Assembly (NCBI GenBank): GCA_032358255.1 | Contig: JAULBX010027694.1 | Span: forward strand, 1 to 34,803 | DNA from: Heterotrichella gracilis | Taxonomy: Eukaryota; Sar; Xanthophyceae; Tribonematales; Xanthonemataceae | Direction of reading: 5' to 3' | DNA: 34,803 nucleotides | Shown here: piece after piece, positions 31,701-34,803 of the stretch | Layout: each line of letters begins with the position of its first letter | Position numbering within the stretch: the first letter of the stretch is position 1 | Notes under the pieces: generated by a model | Seen by the model: the letters and a program-made list of their open reading frames with translations, nothing else | Told to the model about the DNA's origin: nothing | Database searches by the model: none | Translations under genes and position numbers: made by a program

Positions 31701-34375
31701 CGCACTTGCTGGAAGGGGCATGTGCCAGGGTTTTTCACATCCCTTTCTGTTAATAGTATATATAGGAGCTTTTCTGAAAAGTATGCCTCGTTTCTAACGC
31801 AAATATTAAACCGTAGCACGCCAAGCACATTTGCCTCTTGCCTTGAGCAAACGAGCAAGTTCTTCTGCACGTGCCCCATCCCCTGCCCACATACCTGCGC
31901 CACACCTGCACACCCACTCACTCAATCCTACCCCTGCACACCCCCAGGCCGCGCCTGCGCAAAGTCCGATGTGTTCAGCTTTGGAGTGGTGCTGTGGGAG
32001 CTGATCACTGGGGAGCAACCGAGGGGCAGGCGCATGCGGGCCATTGAGCCAGGGGAGTGCCCTCCCGCCATCTCCCAGCTTGCGGATGCATGTCGGGAGG
32101 AGGACCCGCACCTGCGCCCAACCATGCAGCAGGTAATATAATATAGTTGGAAGGAGCGAGTGGGAGACCCAGGTCCTTGTGGGCTGTCTTAATCATAATT
32201 AGAATAGGAATGCTTTAATTAATATAAATTAATATTATTGTATTCCAAATATCGACATTACTTAACAGTCTTGTGAGGTTGGCTCCCTGAATGTGACTGT
32301 CAAATAAAATCTTGTAATATAGTCTTGTAATTGTGAATGTTTGAAAATGTCTTCTGAACGGATAAGGAATTGAGAAATGGAACAAGCTGTGTCAGGACTG
32401 GCCTGCCTGACGCCGTGTGTACAAGGTACTGCTAACCATGCTTTTCAACCGGAATGCCAGTAACTCACCAGCTGGTCATGGACCAGGTGCTTGAGGTTCT
32501 TGAGGAGTATGACCCCAACTTGGAGCGCAGCATTTCGAATATCTCCCTCCCTGAGCAGATGGAGGGCCTGGTGGTGGGCCAAGGGGAGGCGGCGCCGCAC
32601 TCAGCCGCCCCCATGGCATCGCCGCTGGTTGGGGTGGGGGCTGGGGTTGGCGGGCCTGCACCATCACCGCTGCTGGCTGGCAGTCAAGGCATGGGCCAGG
32701 TGCACCCCCCCGCTGCTCCCCCTGAAGTCGCCCCACTGGGTACCCCACCCCGGCCGGGCACCAGCTATTTGGATGCGGTGGCAGAGGGTGCTGGCATGCA
32801 GATGGCGGAGGGTGAGGAGTTGCACATGGTGGATGCGGGTGACGCACACATGGCCTCGCCGCCACTGGTGTCAACAGCAGCCACAGCTGCGCTTCCTTCT
32901 GGTCCGCTGCACGTCTCCCCCCCGCTGGTGCCCAGTACGCCCTCCCCCCTTGCCGGCAACCAGGCGCAGCCAGGCAGCCCCGGCGGGCAGCAGGAGCAGG
33001 AGCAGCCACCACGCACCCTGTCTCAGGTGGGTGCTGCTCATGCACTTGCTTATGTATGTGCACAAGCGGCATGTGGCACCGCCCCCCGTGGTCCCTGTGA
33101 AGTGCACTGCAACATGCAGCCTCTTCCTTTGTCTGGTGCATGCATGCCAATGCGTAAAGTAGTGCATTCTTTGTCACCTGCCGCCACATGCCCCTCCATC
33201 GGAAGCATAGAAAGATGGCATAACCACGGCGGAGGAGTTATAACCAACCAGACAGAACAGTCCCTAGTCCCTCGAGTTTCCTTGTAACTCACCTCTCTCA
33301 CAATATGCACAGAGTGGAGTGGAGCACCTCCCCTTGCATGGATGCACAGCGCAAATTCACTGTCGATGGCTGCCACTGCCATGCGTCCCTGCCACCTATA
33401 TCATCACCCACCTCTGCTGTCTCCTCCGCACCCCACACTATGCATCCCCCGCCGCCCTCCTTGCCCCTCTCTTCTCCCTTCTCCCCACCTCACCCTCCAC
33501 CCCCCACCCGCAGCGCTCCTCCTCCAAGTACGACTGGGCGGTGGAGTGCCGGGACATCCTGGAGACCATCTGGGCAAAGTGGGTGGTGTACGACAAGCGG
33601 GCAGCGGGGCGCCTCACCCAGTCAGACATACAGGCTGCGCTGGATCTGGAGGAGGCGGCGGGGGCACCTGATTGGGGGGAGCTGGTGGAGGGGTTCTGTG
33701 ATGCAGACGCTGACGGGGATGGGTCGGTGGACTTTGTGGAGTTTGTGGTCATGATGGCGCGCATCATGTTCCGCAAGGGAGAGTTTGTAAGTGGTGGGCA
33801 AGGGGAGGCAAGGCGGGGGATTGCCTGCATGGTTGTGGTGTGAATGGCACGTAGTGCAACCTGTGTGCACATGCTGCGTGGGCGTGCAGTGCGCCGTGCG
33901 TGCCTCGTACCTGCACATGTATGTGCGCCCGTTGCCTGTGTGCATGCTGTGTGCTGGCCTTGTCACCCGCCAGTGCCACATGCAGGTGTGTACATGCCAC
34001 ACATGGGCACCATAGCTAGTGCTGACGTATTGAAATATATACTTAGGTTTAGGCCACACAGCTCATCACACGCATGCTCCTCGCACCTGCGCTGCACCTT
34101 AAACTGCGCTCAACCTGTTTACCAGTGGCACAGCTTCTCCCCGGTACAGCCCTGAAGCCCCTATCCAACCCCTTCCCTCCCCCGCCCCCCAGGTCGGCTG
34201 CCGCCTGCCTGAGCTGACTTCCCGCCTGCTGTTCCGCTACTTGGACACAGACAACAGCGGGGAGGTGTCGGGCAGGGAGGTGGTGGACTGCATGCGGGCA
34301 AACAGCAGGCAGATGGGCAGGGAGGAGGAGCAGGTGGGTGGAGAGGAGGAGGAAGGGGGCATGCAATGGCATTAA
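28759..34375 (+). CDS. TKL-type protein kinase with C-terminal EF-hand module, 10 or more exons
   Basis: Exons 28759-28789, 28900-29031, 29212-29978, 30314-30564, 30824-30931, 31456-31589, 31948-32132, 32472-33026, 33514-33786 and 34193-34333 join in frame (859 residues); reading on past the last donor gives a TAA at 34373 (about 872 residues), or the gene continues off the window. Residues 1-280 are Pro/Gln/Ser-rich. The kinase domain spans about 295-540: P-loop LGSGGFGT (303-310), VAVKVF Lys324, alpha-C Glu340, HLDVKTPN (416-423), DVGLA (Asp441), WVAPEVF (Glu471) and SDVFSFGVVLWEL. A 185-residue Pro/Ala linker leads to EF-hands: a degenerate loop from about Asp748, then DADGDGSVDFVE (786-797) and DTDNSGEVSGRE (830-841), both with all Ca2+ ligands. 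The HRD Arg is Leu and DFG is DVG, but the catalytic Lys and Asp residues are kept, so it is probably active. Ca2+ control is inferred. Confidence 0.8.
29535..29618 (+). repeat. 42-bp in-frame tandem repeat in the kinase N-terminal region
   Basis: Two copies of a 14-codon unit encode PSQGSLPSQGFQ followed by a variable pair of residues. Each unit itself contains a half-repeat (SQGSLP and SQGFQ). It lies in the disordered N-terminal region, and the reading frame is preserved. Confidence 0.8.
30061..30310. repeat. Degenerate minisatellite and (CCCCA)n tract in kinase intron 3
   Basis: A 45-bp unit beginning CCATGCATAGTACACAT occurs at 30061 and again at 30106, followed by decayed partial copies. 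From about 30178 onward the intron is dominated by CCCCA/CCCA repeats that run up to the acceptor at 30313. Confidence 0.7.
30909..31030. repeat. 61-bp tandem duplication copying a splice donor
   Basis: The end of kinase exon 5 plus its donor (exon end 30931) is repeated 61 bp downstream, giving a second identical AACAG/GTGGG at 30993. Between the two donors the reading frame meets a TAG, so use of the second donor would truncate the kinase before its DVG motif. The functional donor is therefore the first. Confidence 0.8.
31277..31344. repeat. 34-bp tandem duplication in kinase intron 5
   Basis: CACACCTGCCTTCCCCCC occurs at 31277 and again at 31311, and the following TGCATC-containing bases are also repeated with a few changes. 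It lies in the pyrimidine-rich part of the intron upstream of the exon 6 acceptor. Confidence 0.6.
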
Positions 34376-34689
34376 TGTTCCACTGCATCCTACGTGGGAT
34401 TGCTGCCGGCTGCATCATGTGGGTCGGTTGGGCTGGAGCTTGCAAGGGCTGTACCAACTCGTCTGTTTGGCCGCGTGGCGTGCCGCCACATGGTATGCCC
34501 AGCTGTAGTGTGCGCTGCCACATAGATCCCACATGCTACACCACATGGTCCCCACGTGCCGCATCACATGGACCCCCACATGCACACCCACATGCCGCAC
34601 CACATGGTCACCAACGCTGCGCCGCCGTCAGCGGTTTCTTATACCCATGCTGCACCTCGCCCACATGTTCTCCCCCGCACACGGCCGCG
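34376..34689. other. Region after the last visible kinase exon
   Basis: This stretch of about 310 bp contains repeated CCACATG/CACATGG motifs (for example around 34548-34610) and no identifiable exon. It is either the 3' UTR of the kinase gene or part of its next intron; a fourth EF-hand could lie beyond the window. Confidence 0.4.
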
Positions 34690-34726
<37 letters not shown>

Positions 34727-34729
34727 CCG

Positions 34730-34803
<74 letters not shown>
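34690..34803. repeat. Poly-C run at the window end
   Basis: 114 bases are all C except two G at 34726 and 34729. On the opposite strand this is a long G-run that could form quadruplexes. The window also begins with ten G. Such ends usually reflect unresolved low-complexity sequence at a contig edge. Confidence 0.9.

Noticed and set aside
32454..33287. Stand-alone 277-codon ORF
   Set aside because: Its first part (LVMDQVLEVLEEYDP) completes the kinase C-lobe by splicing, and its last part after 33026 is intron read-through.
33319..33843. Separate small EF-hand gene starting at 33319
   Set aside because: The residues before the EF-hand part are intron-like pyrimidine tract, and a clean acceptor at 33513 links the exon in frame to the kinase gene. 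It remains a possible alternative until transcripts are checked.
1..34803. CRISPR arrays, bacterial operons, prophage or viral genes
   Set aside because: No regularly spaced direct repeats, no tightly packed intron-free genes and no viral hallmark proteins were seen; the genes have many introns and are eukaryotic.

Overview
This window looks like nuclear DNA of a green alga (chlorophyte; class not resolved). The coding sequence is GC-rich and broken into many short exons. Donors are mostly GTGNGG or GTRAGT, and acceptors are C-rich tracts ending in CAG. Introns and intergenic DNA are richer in A+T and carry many TGCATGCA-type palindromes. All gene models here were assembled by hand from splice signals, reading-frame continuity and recognisable protein motifs; none has transcript support.

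Left part (1-12039). A partial minus-strand gene (first exon 487-204) leaves the window on the left. It diverges from TRAPPC5, a TRAPP tethering-complex subunit (1219-2851, 5 exons, +). Next come BIO2, biotin synthase with every expected Fe-S ligand (3406-7181, 8 exons, +), and an F-box protein whose C-terminal part resembles the FBXO31/At5g39450 group (8785-12039, 7 exons, +).

Middle part (12040-18415). A 1.5-kb convergent spacer holds a cluster of near-perfect palindromes. It is followed by a minus-strand GILT-type thiol reductase with a signal peptide, a CPFC active site and a CQHSPRECELN signature (15207-13554, 4 exons). Across a divergent spacer lies an oxysterol-binding-protein-related lipid-transfer protein with EQISHHPP (16717-18415, 5 exons, +), which uses one GC-AG intron.

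Right part (19603-34803). A long gene of about 20 exons encodes several C2-like domains, a coiled-coil region and a low-complexity tail. It may be related to CCDC33, but that is uncertain. The last gene (28759 to at least 34333) encodes a TKL-type protein kinase that splicing joins in frame, through a Pro/Ala-rich linker, to a C-terminal EF-hand module with one degenerate and two canonical calcium loops. This Ca2+-sensing TKL kinase architecture is the most interesting item in the window. The sequence ends in a run of about 114 C, probably an assembly edge.

The genes do not form a pathway; this is ordinary eukaryotic gene order. The notable extras are the kinase-EF-hand fusion, several partial exon or donor duplications inside introns, a frame conflict beside a GAT microsatellite, and the palindrome cluster.
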